A stretch of DNA of 64,000 nt from Tenacibaculum haliotis (GTDB lineage Bacteria; Bacteroidota; Bacteroidia; Flavobacteriales; Flavobacteriaceae), in contig NZ_JAOBTH010000028.1 of the NCBI RefSeq assembly GCF_025215075.1, positions 124,001 through 188,000 on the forward strand. The letters are read 5' to 3'. The notes beneath the pieces were generated by a model. The model did no database searches. It had not been told where the DNA came from and was given only the letters and a program-made list of their open reading frames with translations. A program made the position numbers and the translations under genes. Shown one piece after another: positions 33,306 to 42,049 of the stretch (the stretch's first letter is position 1; each line of letters begins with the position of its first letter).

Positions 33306-34067
33306 CTATTTATCATTCCAAATTCTCCAAGCTTTTTCTGCTTGTTGTTCTAACATCTCTAGCCCATTCTTAATTACCGCATTCTGTTCTTTTCCTTTTC
33401 TTAAAAAAGTAGTTTCTGTTGGGTTGTATATTAAATCAAATAATAAATGTTTATCATTTATAAACTTATATGGAATATCTGGACAGTCATTTATATTAGG
33501 ATGCGTGCCTAAAGGGGTACAGTTAATTATTAAATGATGCGATACAATTACCTTTTTTGTTAAATCTTGGTATGACATTTCTTTTTTACCTTTAGGGTTC
33601 CTTGACACAAACTTATACTTAATATTTAATTTTTTAAGTACGTAAGCTACTGCTTTAGAAGCACCACCTGTGCCTATAATCAATGCCTTTTTATGGTGCT
33701 TTTTTATCAAAGGTTTTAGCGATTTTTTAAATCCGTAAACATCAGTATTAAATCCTTTTAATTTTCCTTTTTTAGAAATTTTTATAGTATTAACGGCTCC
33801 TACCTTTTGTGCTGTTTTATCTATTTTATCTAGATAATTAAAGACATCTAATTTATATGGAATGGTTACATTCAACCCTCTTAAATGATGTTGCTGCTCT
33901 TTTATTTTTTGAGGAAGCTCTTTTATCGATTGAATATCAAAATTAATATATTCGTTATTTTGAAGTTTTAACTCTTCAAATTTACTTGTAAAATATCCTC
34001 TTGAAAATGAATATGAAATGTTTTTACCTACTAAAGCATAAACATTGCTATTTTCTTTTTTTTCCAT
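33306..34067 (-). CDS. aroE: Shikimate dehydrogenase
   Basis: 253 aa. Reduces 3-dehydroshikimate with NADPH in aromatic amino-acid and menaquinone precursor synthesis. Substrate residues: SYSFSRGYFTSKF (18-30, serines of S-x-S), NVTIPYK with catalytic lysine, and FNTDVYGF with catalytic aspartate. NADP motif GTGGASKAV. Slightly short for the family (about 270 aa) but complete. Overlaps the upstream DUF368 gene by 20 nt, indicating coupling. Confidence 0.94.
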   Translation of the reverse strand: MEKKENSNVYALVGKNISYSFSRGYFTSKFEELKLQNNEYINFDIQSIKELPQKIKEQQHHLRGLNVTIPYKLDVFNYLDKIDKTAQKVGAVNTIKISKKGKLKGFNTDVYGFKKSLKPLIKKHHKKALIIGTGGASKAVAYVLKKLNIKYKFVSRNPKGKKEMSYQDLTKKVIVSHHLIINCTPLGTHPNINDCPDIPYKFINDKHLLFDLIYNPTETTFLRKGKEQNAVIKNGLEMLEQQAEKAWRIWNDK

Positions 34068-35055
34068 AAAAATCTATCATTAAAATTAAGGTTACACCAA
34101 AAAGAATAAAACCTATCGAAATCCATGTTTCTTGTCTTGAAAGATCGGGTATAAATCGCTCGTAATTCTCTACAATTTTATTTCCTTGTTGATCTAACAA
34201 AAAAGTTTTATCATTAACTTTAAATATTGTTTTTTTCCAAGGCCAAACAATACCTAAAGACCCCGTAATAAAACCGATAATAACTGCTGTTACTATCTGA
34301 TTCCACCTTTTTAAAACATAACCTAATATATGCGACATAGATACTAACCCAAATGCCGAACCTGCTGTAAAAACGCTTATAATTTTTAAATACCTAATTT
34401 TTACAGAATCTTTTAAAACCTCAAAATCTCCTGACAAAACGCTTGTAACTACACCTCCTAAAACATTAACACTATCAACCAACAACAATACATAATTACC
34501 TAATAAAATTAGAATAAATGAACCCGAGAGCCCTGGTAATGTCATTCCAGAAACACCTATAATTCCGCATATAAAAACAAACCAAAGATTGTCATTTTCT
34601 TTTGCAGGCGTCATAAAACTAATAAATATACCTATAGACATTCCTATTACTAAGGCTAAGAAATTTTTAAGTTTCCAATCCTTAAAATCTTTTGATACAA
34701 AATAAATAGACCCTATAATCATTCCAAAAAACCAAGCCCAAACATATAATTCGTAGTTTTTTAAAAAATAATCAAGCAATAAAGAAACGCTAAAGTAACT
34801 AAACATACTTCCTAGCATTACCGAAACTAAAAATTGCAAATTGGTATACTCTGCAAAACTTTTAAATCTTCCTTTAAAAAGCAACATAAAAGCTTTACCA
34901 TTTATTCTTTGAAAAGAAAAAATAAGCTCTTCATAAAACCCCATTACAAAAGCTACCATACCACCTGAAACACCTGGTACTTTATTCGCACCTCCCATGA
35001 TCAATCCTTTAAAAAAAAGGAGCGCTTTTTCTGATAGTGAACGTTCTTTATACAT
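34048..35055 (-). CDS. DUF368 membrane protein (PopT-like polyprenyl-phosphate transporter), copy 1
   Basis: 335 aa with about 9 hydrophobic segments. Two inverted half-signatures: KGLIMGGANKVPGVSGGMVAFVMG (split here as KGLIMGGANKVPGVSGG, residues 15-31) and GIIGVSGMTLPGLSGSFILI near 165-185. DUF368 was shown in other bacteria to recycle undecaprenyl phosphate across the inner membrane (PopT). It differs from copy 2 by a longer C-terminal loop after IWPWKKTIF. Second of two paralogues in the tamB-aroE unit. Confidence 0.9.
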   Translation of the reverse strand: MYKERSLSEKALLFFKGLIMGGANKVPGVSGGMVAFVMGFYEELIFSFQRINGKAFMLLFKGRFKSFAEYTNLQFLVSVMLGSMFSYFSVSLLLDYFLKNYELYVWAWFFGMIIGSIYFVSKDFKDWKLKNFLALVIGMSIGIFISFMTPAKENDNLWFVFICGIIGVSGMTLPGLSGSFILILLGNYVLLLVDSVNVLGGVVTSVLSGDFEVLKDSVKIRYLKIISVFTAGSAFGLVSMSHILGYVLKRWNQIVTAVIIGFITGSLGIVWPWKKTIFKVNDKTFLLDQQGNKIVENYERFIPDLSRQETWISIGFILFGVTLILMIDFYGKKRK

Positions 35056-35088
35056 TTTAGTTTATTACCTGCCTAAGATACTTCTTTT

Positions 35089-36012
35089 CTATTGCTCTTT
35101 TACTGCTAGTTTTTCAAGTAATAAAATGAATGCAAATCCAATAATGATTAGTAGAGATGCATACATTAATTGTGGATCTCCATCATATGAAAATGGTAAA
35201 ATGGACTGTTCATTAAACGCAACTTGTTCTCCGTGGGAATTTGTTCTGAATGTTAGTACTTCTTTCCATGGCCAAATTTTATTTAACGAACCTATTATAA
35301 AACCTGTTAAAATAGCTAACGTGTAATTTTTATAGTTCGAAAATAAATATTTTAAAACTCTAGAAAATGATAACAATCCTATAATTGCTCCTGCACCAAT
35401 AGCTGCTATCGTAGTAAAATCACGATTATTTACCGCTGCTAATACAGGTTTATAAGCCCCTAAAAGCACTAATATAAACGAACCTGAAATACCTGGTAAA
35501 ATCATAGCGCAAATAGCAATTGCTCCCGCAAAAAACATAAAAAGTGTTGATGAACTTTCCGATATCATCGGATTTAAAGTAGTTATATAATATGCTAATA
35601 CGGCACCTAAAACGACTAAAAATATAGCTACAATATTCCACTTTGTAATTTGCTTTGCAATATAAATTACACTTGCTAAAACCAATCCGAAGAAAAAAGA
35701 CCACAATAAAATTGGATGATTGGTTAATAGCCAAGAGATCACTTTAGCTAAAGAAATTACACTTATAAACATTCCTATAAAAAGTGATGCTAAAAAGTTA
35801 CCATTCAATTGTTTCCAAGCAGCTTTTAATCCGTCGTTTTTTAATGTTTTTAACAAACTTAAATTAACATTACTAATTGAGCTTAACAGTTCTTCATATA
35901 TTCCTGAAATAAAAGCAATTGTTCCTCCAGAAACTCCTGGCACAACATCTGCTGCACCCATAGCAACTCCTTTTAACATGATTACCAAGTAATCTTTATT
36001 TGTTCTGTTCAT
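35089..36012 (-). CDS. DUF368 membrane protein (PopT-like polyprenyl-phosphate transporter), copy 2
   Basis: 307 aa with about 9 hydrophobic segments. Signatures KGVAMGAADVVPGVSGGTIA (14-33) and CAMILPGISGSFILVLLG in the second half. Paralogue of the next gene: both share VPGVSGG and PG-SGSFILVLLG plus a C-terminal IWPWK. Inferred role: flipping undecaprenyl phosphate back to the cytoplasm so that cell-wall and glycan carriers are reused. Starts 10 nt after the tamB stop and is followed 33 nt later by copy 1. Confidence 0.9.
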   Translation of the reverse strand: MNRTNKDYLVIMLKGVAMGAADVVPGVSGGTIAFISGIYEELLSSISNVNLSLLKTLKNDGLKAAWKQLNGNFLASLFIGMFISVISLAKVISWLLTNHPILLWSFFFGLVLASVIYIAKQITKWNIVAIFLVVLGAVLAYYITTLNPMISESSSTLFMFFAGAIAICAMILPGISGSFILVLLGAYKPVLAAVNNRDFTTIAAIGAGAIIGLLSFSRVLKYLFSNYKNYTLAILTGFIIGSLNKIWPWKEVLTFRTNSHGEQVAFNEQSILPFSYDGDPQLMYASLLIIIGFAFILLLEKLAVKEQ

Positions 36013-36022
36013 ATAAACTTGA

Positions 36023-39000
36023 TTATTCTTTTTTCTCTTTAGTTTTAAATCTAATTAATTTATTCTTTTTAGGTTTTAAAGTATCTTTTCTTATTCTTTT
36101 TTTCTTTAGTCCTATTTTTTTACTTAAATCTGATAAATTATTAAAATTTACTTGATATGAGATACCTACTCCTTGTGTATACCCTTCTTCTTCTGTTGAA
36201 TATTGTACTTCGTTTTGTCTATTAAAAACAGTTCCTCTTAAATTACCTTCTTCGTTTAACAATACCTCAACTTTTACTTCACCAACTACACTGGTTTGTG
36301 TATTTGCTCCCACAGGAACTCCTACTTTACCGTTTACTAAAATTCGATCACTCAATTGAGTAGAAATAGATACATCTACCTGATCGTCGGACTTTAAATC
36401 GTTAACATCTCCCCTATCACCTTGTGTATATCCCAGTCCTAATTGAAACTTATTCCCCTCACTATTTAGCATATCTGTTAAAATACCTGAAGCAATTTCT
36501 GATGCCGTACCTGTTAATCCTGATGCAGCACTTGTACCAATAGCATCTTCATTATAAAAAGTACCAAAGGCTAATAAAAATGAGAAGTGTTGCATTTTAG
36601 TATTCAAATCATTTCCGTTTAAAATAAATTCTAATTCTGATGCTACTGTTGAATTTGCATTCGGAATTTTTATATCAAACTCTTGTTTTGAATTAAATAA
36701 ACCTCCTGTAATTTTAGTATATAAATCAATCGGAATTTTACGACTCGAATTGATATTATCTAACAATTGTGCCGGATTTGCTTTAGTTTTATAAATTGCT
36801 GTTAAATCTAATTCTGCTTCATATGGATTCCCATTCCATGCAATAGTTCCTCCTTTCTGAACAATAAAAGGTTTTGTTATTCCTGGATATTTAAAATTAT
36901 ACAAGCCTTTGTCTATTTCAAAATCACCGTACATTTTAAATTTCCCCAAGGTATTAATATCAATCCTTAAATTACCTTCTCCACTTCCTTTCAACTCACT
37001 TCCAGTAACTTTATCTATTACCACCTGGGCAATTGCATCTTTAGTTACTTCTAGATTAATTTTTAAATCGAGCCCTTTTATGTCTTTAATTCCTTTGTTA
37101 ATTTTTTCTTCATCAGGTTTCCCTGTTTTAAAACGAATTAACTTGTAGTTATCTATCGTTTTTACATCATTTAAGGGAATTACAAATACGGTACCTTTAT
37201 TTGTTTTACCTTCTACAAGAATATCTAAATTATTGGTAAGTCCTCTAATCTCTGCATTTCCATCTAAAAAACCAGTTCCGTAATAGGATGTTTCTTCCTT
37301 CTCTTTGGTATCTAATATTAGTAAATTATCTGTATCAATATCTAATTTCAAATACCAATCTTTAAAATTTTGATGCGCAATATAACCTGATAAACTACCT
37401 TGGGTTTGGTGTTTTGTATCCTCTAGTAAAACAGCATCTAACATAAACTGTTGACCATCTAAAACAATACTTGTATTTCCTTTTAAGTCAAAATCGATAT
37501 TTAAATACGGAAAAGTTAAACCGGCTTCTTCAAAATTTAATACTCCCTGAAAATCAGGATTCTCTAAAAATCCTTTAGCTGTAAAATCACCAGTTACTTT
37601 TCCTCTTAATTTATTTAAAACTTCTTCACCTAAAGGACTAAAGGCAGCAATTTCATATTCTTTTAAAAATACATTTAAATCAATTGTTGGTTTTTTTTCT
37701 GAGAAATCTATTCCTCCAACTGCTGAAATATTTTTAGCCTTTTCACTAATTAAAGAAAGGTTTACTTGGTATTTTTCATACGAATTATCACCCGTTACAT
37801 TCAACGCTAAATCTCCTTGAACAAAGTCATTGATATGAAAATCTTCTATTAGTAAGTTTCCTTTTGACGCTAATTTTTCTCCTTCTTGTTTAAAATCAAC
37901 AGTACCACTTAAATCACCTGTTAAACTTAAATTATCTATTAAAGGTAAAAAACTACCTAATTTCACTTTACTAAAATTAGCTTTTAAATCCTTATAAGTA
38001 CTATCACGAACAACTCCGTTAAATTCGATTTTTTGTTCACCTGATTGAAATAAAAATGGACTTATCGTAAAATTATTTTCTTTTAAATCGAAGGCTACTT
38101 TATGGTTTTTATCTTCTTTTTTATTGATAACCCAATCAAACCCTTTATAATTAAGTTTCGATTTTTGAAGACCTACAACCGATTTTTGTAGTTCATTAAT
38201 TGTATAATAAAAATCGAGATTAAAACTTTCTGAATAATCTTTCCCTCCTTTAAAAACAGATTTAAAATACAACGTATCATTTTGTGTTCTGTTTAATAGA
38301 TTCAGTTTTTCTACATTATAATACTCCGTATTAATTTTATTTACCGTTAAATGCGTATTGTATAGCTTGTTTTTATTATCTAACCTTAACACTATATTTT
38401 CAATTTCATTTTTATAAATAGCTATTTCTGGTGATGTAAACGTAAGTTTTAAGGCATTTTTATCAGAATTAATTTTTCCTTTTAACCTTGTATTCTTTCC
38501 TATAGATATGTTTGGTAAAAAGACATCTATAATTTGGTTATAAATGGTAAAATCGAAATCTATAAACTGATTTGGTGCTACTTTGTTTGCTTTATAATTT
38601 GTATAAACACTTCCTAAAGCATTTTGAGTAATTGGTAATAATTCTTCAAAAGAAAATTTTCCGTTTAATTGTCCTTTAACAATATCTTCTGAGTTAACTT
38701 CAATTGTTTTAATACTGTCTTTTACCGATGAATTTATTTCAAATATTTTAAACGGATATTCTTGCTTCTGATTTCTATATACAACATCTTTAAAAGTTGC
38801 TTTACCAATAATATCATCAAAGGTGTTTCCTGAAATATTTAATTGAATTTTTCCTTTTATCTCAGCGATACTATCACGAGTAAAAAGGTTTGTTCTTTTA
38901 AGATCAATTTTATCGATATCTGCAATAAAATCGAATTTATTTATTACTGAAGAAAAATCTGCTAATCCTTCAAACTTTAGTTTAAAATTATCGTCTTCTG

Positions 39001-40477
39001 CGCTTAATAATCCATCAAATTTTTTGTTTTGAAACTGACCATTAACATTTAGGTTTTTGTAATCGTAATTATTAAAACCAAGGCTACTAACCTTTCCAAT
39101 AATAATGGTATTTATATTATCTACATTAAATCCACTACCGTTAACATCCGCTCTTAATGATATTTTACCAAGTATAGGATCGTTTGCAAAGACTCCTAAA
39201 TCGAAATTTTCAAATTCTACTTCACCAACATATACCGCTTCATCAATATTATCTATTTCTGTTAACTGAAGGTCAGACATTATAGTTCCTATTTCTGATT
39301 TTACAGAAAGCGTTGCATTTATTTGTTCTGGTGTAACTCTTACAATTCCATTAAGTGAAAAGTCACCAAGCCTCTGAAATTCTGACGGCAACGACTTTCC
39401 TAATAAATTAGGTAATACATTTTTTAATTGAATATAATTTGCAGTAACATTGGCTAGTTCGGCATCAAAAACAAAACCTCTACTTTTTTTCACCGCGTTT
39501 ACAAACCCCATATCACCAATAACTTTCATTCCGTTTTTAGAATGAAGTCTAATATTATTAGCACTAAAATTATTTAAAACACCATTCATATTTCCTGTAA
39601 AATACAGAATATCGTTTCCATTTAATTCAGTGTATAATTTGCTTAAATCTTTAATTGAAAGTGCACTCTTTAATAATTTTGCTTTAAAATTTACCTTATC
39701 ATTAAAATTTGCAAAATCTTTACGATTGTAAGTGAGCTTTATATCTCCCTCTATTCTTGATTCATTATCAGTTTCTATAAGTGTTTTATCAAAATTCATA
39801 TACTTTTTAGTGTACACAAAATCTGTAGAAAAATTAGATACTTTAATGCCTCTGTTTTCGGTAAAACTCATTTCTCTCATTTTCAGAGAAACATTAGGAC
39901 CAACAATTGAAAAATTTAATAGGTTTCCGCTTGCATTATAGGCTGCAAACTGCAATGGTTTTTTATCCTTTTCATCGAATAATTTAAAAGTTAAATCTTT
40001 AATAGTAACTTTATCACTGCCTAAAACAAAAGGGTTTGATAAACTATCTCGTGGTTTGCCATCTTCAAAACTATCTATAAAGATAGACATGTTATCGTTC
40101 TTTTCGCCCTTATAAGTTCTCATATTAAAATAAGTACCACTTAAAGAAGCTTCCCCTAAATCAACTTGGTTTTCTATTACTCGTTTGGCATTTAAAAGTG
40201 AAGTACTTAAATTCTGAACAAAAATAAGGGTGTCTTTATGATGGTCTCTAATTTCAATTTCTTTTAACTGAACACTTCCTAACCACGATAAATCAATTCT
40301 TTTTATAACAATATTCGTATTATATTCTTCGTTAAGCCAGTTTGTTGCTTCTTTTGCTAACTTACTTTGAACAAACGGTAGCGATAGCAAAATAATAAGC
40401 AAGATTAAAAAAAGCAACATGTACTTTAAGTATCTCCACAATATTTTACCTACTTTTTTAATGAGCATATTTTTCAT
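36023..40477 (-). CDS. tamB: TamB/DUF490-family translocation and assembly protein
   Basis: 1484 aa from the ATG at 40477; an upstream TTG (40504) is less likely. One N-terminal membrane anchor at about 17-40 (YLKYMLLFLILLIILLS), then over 1300 residues of repetitive beta-sheet (for example repeated G-x-x-G-x-x-x-x-D blocks). A C-terminal DUF490 domain (about 1150-1440) includes GLYNFKYPGITKPFIVQKGG, and a lysine-rich tail follows. TamB-type proteins span the periplasm and take part in lipid transport and outer-membrane protein insertion. Heads the minus-strand unit and is divergent from tsaD. Confidence 0.92.
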   Translation of the reverse strand: MKNMLIKKVGKILWRYLKYMLLFLILLIILLSLPFVQSKLAKEATNWLNEEYNTNIVIKRIDLSWLGSVQLKEIEIRDHHKDTLIFVQNLSTSLLNAKRVIENQVDLGEASLSGTYFNMRTYKGEKNDNMSIFIDSFEDGKPRDSLSNPFVLGSDKVTIKDLTFKLFDEKDKKPLQFAAYNASGNLLNFSIVGPNVSLKMREMSFTENRGIKVSNFSTDFVYTKKYMNFDKTLIETDNESRIEGDIKLTYNRKDFANFNDKVNFKAKLLKSALSIKDLSKLYTELNGNDILYFTGNMNGVLNNFSANNIRLHSKNGMKVIGDMGFVNAVKKSRGFVFDAELANVTANYIQLKNVLPNLLGKSLPSEFQRLGDFSLNGIVRVTPEQINATLSVKSEIGTIMSDLQLTEIDNIDEAVYVGEVEFENFDLGVFANDPILGKISLRADVNGSGFNVDNINTIIIGKVSSLGFNNYDYKNLNVNGQFQNKKFDGLLSAEDDNFKLKFEGLADFSSVINKFDFIADIDKIDLKRTNLFTRDSIAEIKGKIQLNISGNTFDDIIGKATFKDVVYRNQKQEYPFKIFEINSSVKDSIKTIEVNSEDIVKGQLNGKFSFEELLPITQNALGSVYTNYKANKVAPNQFIDFDFTIYNQIIDVFLPNISIGKNTRLKGKINSDKNALKLTFTSPEIAIYKNEIENIVLRLDNKNKLYNTHLTVNKINTEYYNVEKLNLLNRTQNDTLYFKSVFKGGKDYSESFNLDFYYTINELQKSVVGLQKSKLNYKGFDWVINKKEDKNHKVAFDLKENNFTISPFLFQSGEQKIEFNGVVRDSTYKDLKANFSKVKLGSFLPLIDNLSLTGDLSGTVDFKQEGEKLASKGNLLIEDFHINDFVQGDLALNVTGDNSYEKYQVNLSLISEKAKNISAVGGIDFSEKKPTIDLNVFLKEYEIAAFSPLGEEVLNKLRGKVTGDFTAKGFLENPDFQGVLNFEEAGLTFPYLNIDFDLKGNTSIVLDGQQFMLDAVLLEDTKHQTQGSLSGYIAHQNFKDWYLKLDIDTDNLLILDTKEKEETSYYGTGFLDGNAEIRGLTNNLDILVEGKTNKGTVFVIPLNDVKTIDNYKLIRFKTGKPDEEKINKGIKDIKGLDLKINLEVTKDAIAQVVIDKVTGSELKGSGEGNLRIDINTLGKFKMYGDFEIDKGLYNFKYPGITKPFIVQKGGTIAWNGNPYEAELDLTAIYKTKANPAQLLDNINSSRKIPIDLYTKITGGLFNSKQEFDIKIPNANSTVASELEFILNGNDLNTKMQHFSFLLAFGTFYNEDAIGTSAASGLTGTASEIASGILTDMLNSEGNKFQLGLGYTQGDRGDVNDLKSDDQVDVSISTQLSDRILVNGKVGVPVGANTQTSVVGEVKVEVLLNEEGNLRGTVFNRQNEVQYSTEEEGYTQGVGISYQVNFNNLSDLSKKIGLKKKRIRKDTLKPKKNKLIRFKTKEKKE

Positions 40478-40569
40478 AAAACACCTAACAAATGTAATCA
40501 GCAAACTGCAAAAATGTTGCCTTATTTTAAAGAAATATTAATTTTAACGAAATTCTAACGCAATATCGA

Positions 40570-40577
40570 TATTTTTG
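40570..40577 (+). promoter_or_regulatory. -7 element for tsaD
   Basis: TATTTTTG, exact TAnnTTTG match, 19 nt before the TTG start of tsaD. No clear -33 box. Confidence 0.45.
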
Positions 40578-40596
40578 CACTTTAATACATGATACA

Positions 40597-41625
40597 TTGA
40601 GTACAAAAAACAGCTACATCTTAGGTATTGAAAGCTCTTGTGACGATACAAGTGCTTCGGTAATTTACAACGGAAAAGTAATCAGTAATGTGGTTGCCAA
40701 TCAGGAAATACACGCTAAATATGGCGGTGTTGTTCCTGAACTTGCATCAAGAGCGCACCAACAAAATATTGTTCCGGTAGTACAACAAGCTATTGAACAA
40801 GCTAATATTACCAAACGCGATTTAAATGCCGTTGCTTTTACACGCGGACCTGGCTTAATGGGATCATTGTTAGTAGGTACCTCTTTTGCCAAATCTTTTG
40901 CTTTAGGATTAAATATTCCGTTAATAGCTATAAATCATATGCAAGCGCATATTTTGGCTCATTTTATTATAGAAGAAGATAGTAAAATACCACCTTTTCC
41001 TTTTGTATGTTTAACCATAAGTGGCGGACATACGCAGATTGTAAAAATTACCAATCATTTTGAGATGGAAATTTTAGGTGAAACAATTGATGATGCTGTT
41101 GGTGAAGCTTTTGATAAGTCTGCAAAAATATTAGGCTTACCTTATCCTGGTGGTCCTTTAATTGACAAATATGCGCAGTTAGGAAATCCGAAGGCATATC
41201 AATTTACAAAGCCTAAAGTGGGCGATTTACAATTTAGTTTTAGCGGATTAAAAACAGGTATTTTACGTTTTATTCAGAAAAATGTAAAAGAGAATCCTAA
41301 TTTTATTGCAGAAAACTTACATGACATTTGTGCTTCTATTCAACATACGATTGTTGAAATATTGATGGATAAATTAAAAAACACCGTGAAACAAACCGAT
41401 ATAAAACACATTGCTATTGCAGGTGGAGTTTCTGCTAATTCAGAAATTAGAAAACGTTTAGAGCTTGCTGAAAAACATTGGGGATGGACAACCTATATTC
41501 CTAAATTTGAATATACGACTGATAATGCTGCCATGATTGCCATTGCTGGCTATTTAAAATATTTAAACAATGATTTTTCTGATATTTCAGTTACATCAAA
41601 AGCTCGTTTAAAAGTTACTGAATAA
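40597..41625 (+). CDS. tsaD: tRNA N6-adenosine threonylcarbamoyltransferase
   Basis: 342 aa, TTG start (STKNSYILGIESSCDDTSAS); the nearest ATG is out of frame. Transfers the threonylcarbamoyl group to A37 of ANN-decoding tRNAs (t6A) together with TsaB/TsaE. Metal-binding histidines are in HMQAHILAHF; ATP-site motifs are SGGHTQIV, GEAFDKSAKILGLPYPGG and IAGGVSANSEIRKRL. Usual length. A TsaC/YciO homologue that could act one step earlier is about 9 kb downstream. Confidence 0.96.
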   Translation: MSTKNSYILGIESSCDDTSASVIYNGKVISNVVANQEIHAKYGGVVPELASRAHQQNIVPVVQQAIEQANITKRDLNAVAFTRGPGLMGSLLVGTSFAKSFALGLNIPLIAINHMQAHILAHFIIEEDSKIPPFPFVCLTISGGHTQIVKITNHFEMEILGETIDDAVGEAFDKSAKILGLPYPGGPLIDKYAQLGNPKAYQFTKPKVGDLQFSFSGLKTGILRFIQKNVKENPNFIAENLHDICASIQHTIVEILMDKLKNTVKQTDIKHIAIAGGVSANSEIRKRLELAEKHWGWTTYIPKFEYTTDNAAMIAIAGYLKYLNNDFSDISVTSKARLKVTE

Positions 41626-41651
41626 CTATTTTAAACCCTATTTATTTATAC

Positions 41652-41683
41652 AAAACACCGTTAAAATTATTTAACGGTGTTTT
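41652..41683 (+). terminator. Terminator of tsaD
   Basis: 14-bp perfect stem (41652-41665 with 41670-41683), 4-nt loop ATTA, T run after. Confidence 0.88.
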
Positions 41684-41714
41684 TTGTTTAAGAGCTTGTT
41701 TAAAAACAAACTGT

Positions 41715-41836
41715 CAGTTCGAGTGATTTTTTTTCTTCAAAAAATTGTATCGAGAACTTTTTTAATATCAAAATAAAACGATTCAAATTCTCGATACAAT
41801 TTTAATTCCTTTTAGTCATTAAAATCACTCGAATTG
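41715..41836. repeat. Interspersed inverted repeat, family Q
   Basis: Left arm (41715-41758) contains GTTCGAGTGATTTT and AATTGTATCGAGAACT; right arm (41787-41836) contains ATTCTCGATACAATTTT and AAAATCACTCGAATTG. The arms are complementary in two blocks. Diverged copies at 49070-49144 and 49173-49250. It fills part of the 41626-42049 gap; the rest of that gap holds a family R copy and a family P copy. Confidence 0.6.
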
Positions 41837-41860
41837 AAAAAATTGTAGCAAATTTAGGAT

Positions 41861-41890
41861 GAGAAACTGAAATAAATTCAGTTTGACGGA
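41861..41890 (+). repeat. Short palindromic repeat, family R
   Basis: Contains AAACTGAAATAAATTCAGTT followed by TGACGGA; palindrome CTGAAATAAATTCAG. Related copies at 47343, 47422, 50386 and 50488. Confidence 0.5.
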
Positions 41891-41954
41891 TTCAATTGAC
41901 TGTTTCCTTTCTATAAAAATTTAAACTCTAAATATAAAATTTAGCACAAATTTC

Positions 41955-42039
41955 TAGCCCCGATTGCAGCATTTGTTTGAGCTCTTTTTTTGATTTTTCT
42001 TCAAAAAAAAGCGAGTGCGGAAAGCGGGAAATTGCTTCA
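41955..42039 (+). repeat. Interspersed repeat, family P
   Basis: TAGCCCCGATTGCAGCATTT, then TGAGCTC with a long A/T hairpin, then GCGAGTGCGGAAAGCGGGAA. Very close to the copy at 50590 except in the hairpin. It lies 10 nt beyond the ABC-F stop, in a gap between converging genes. Confidence 0.7.
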
Positions 42040-42049
42040 AAAAATAATT

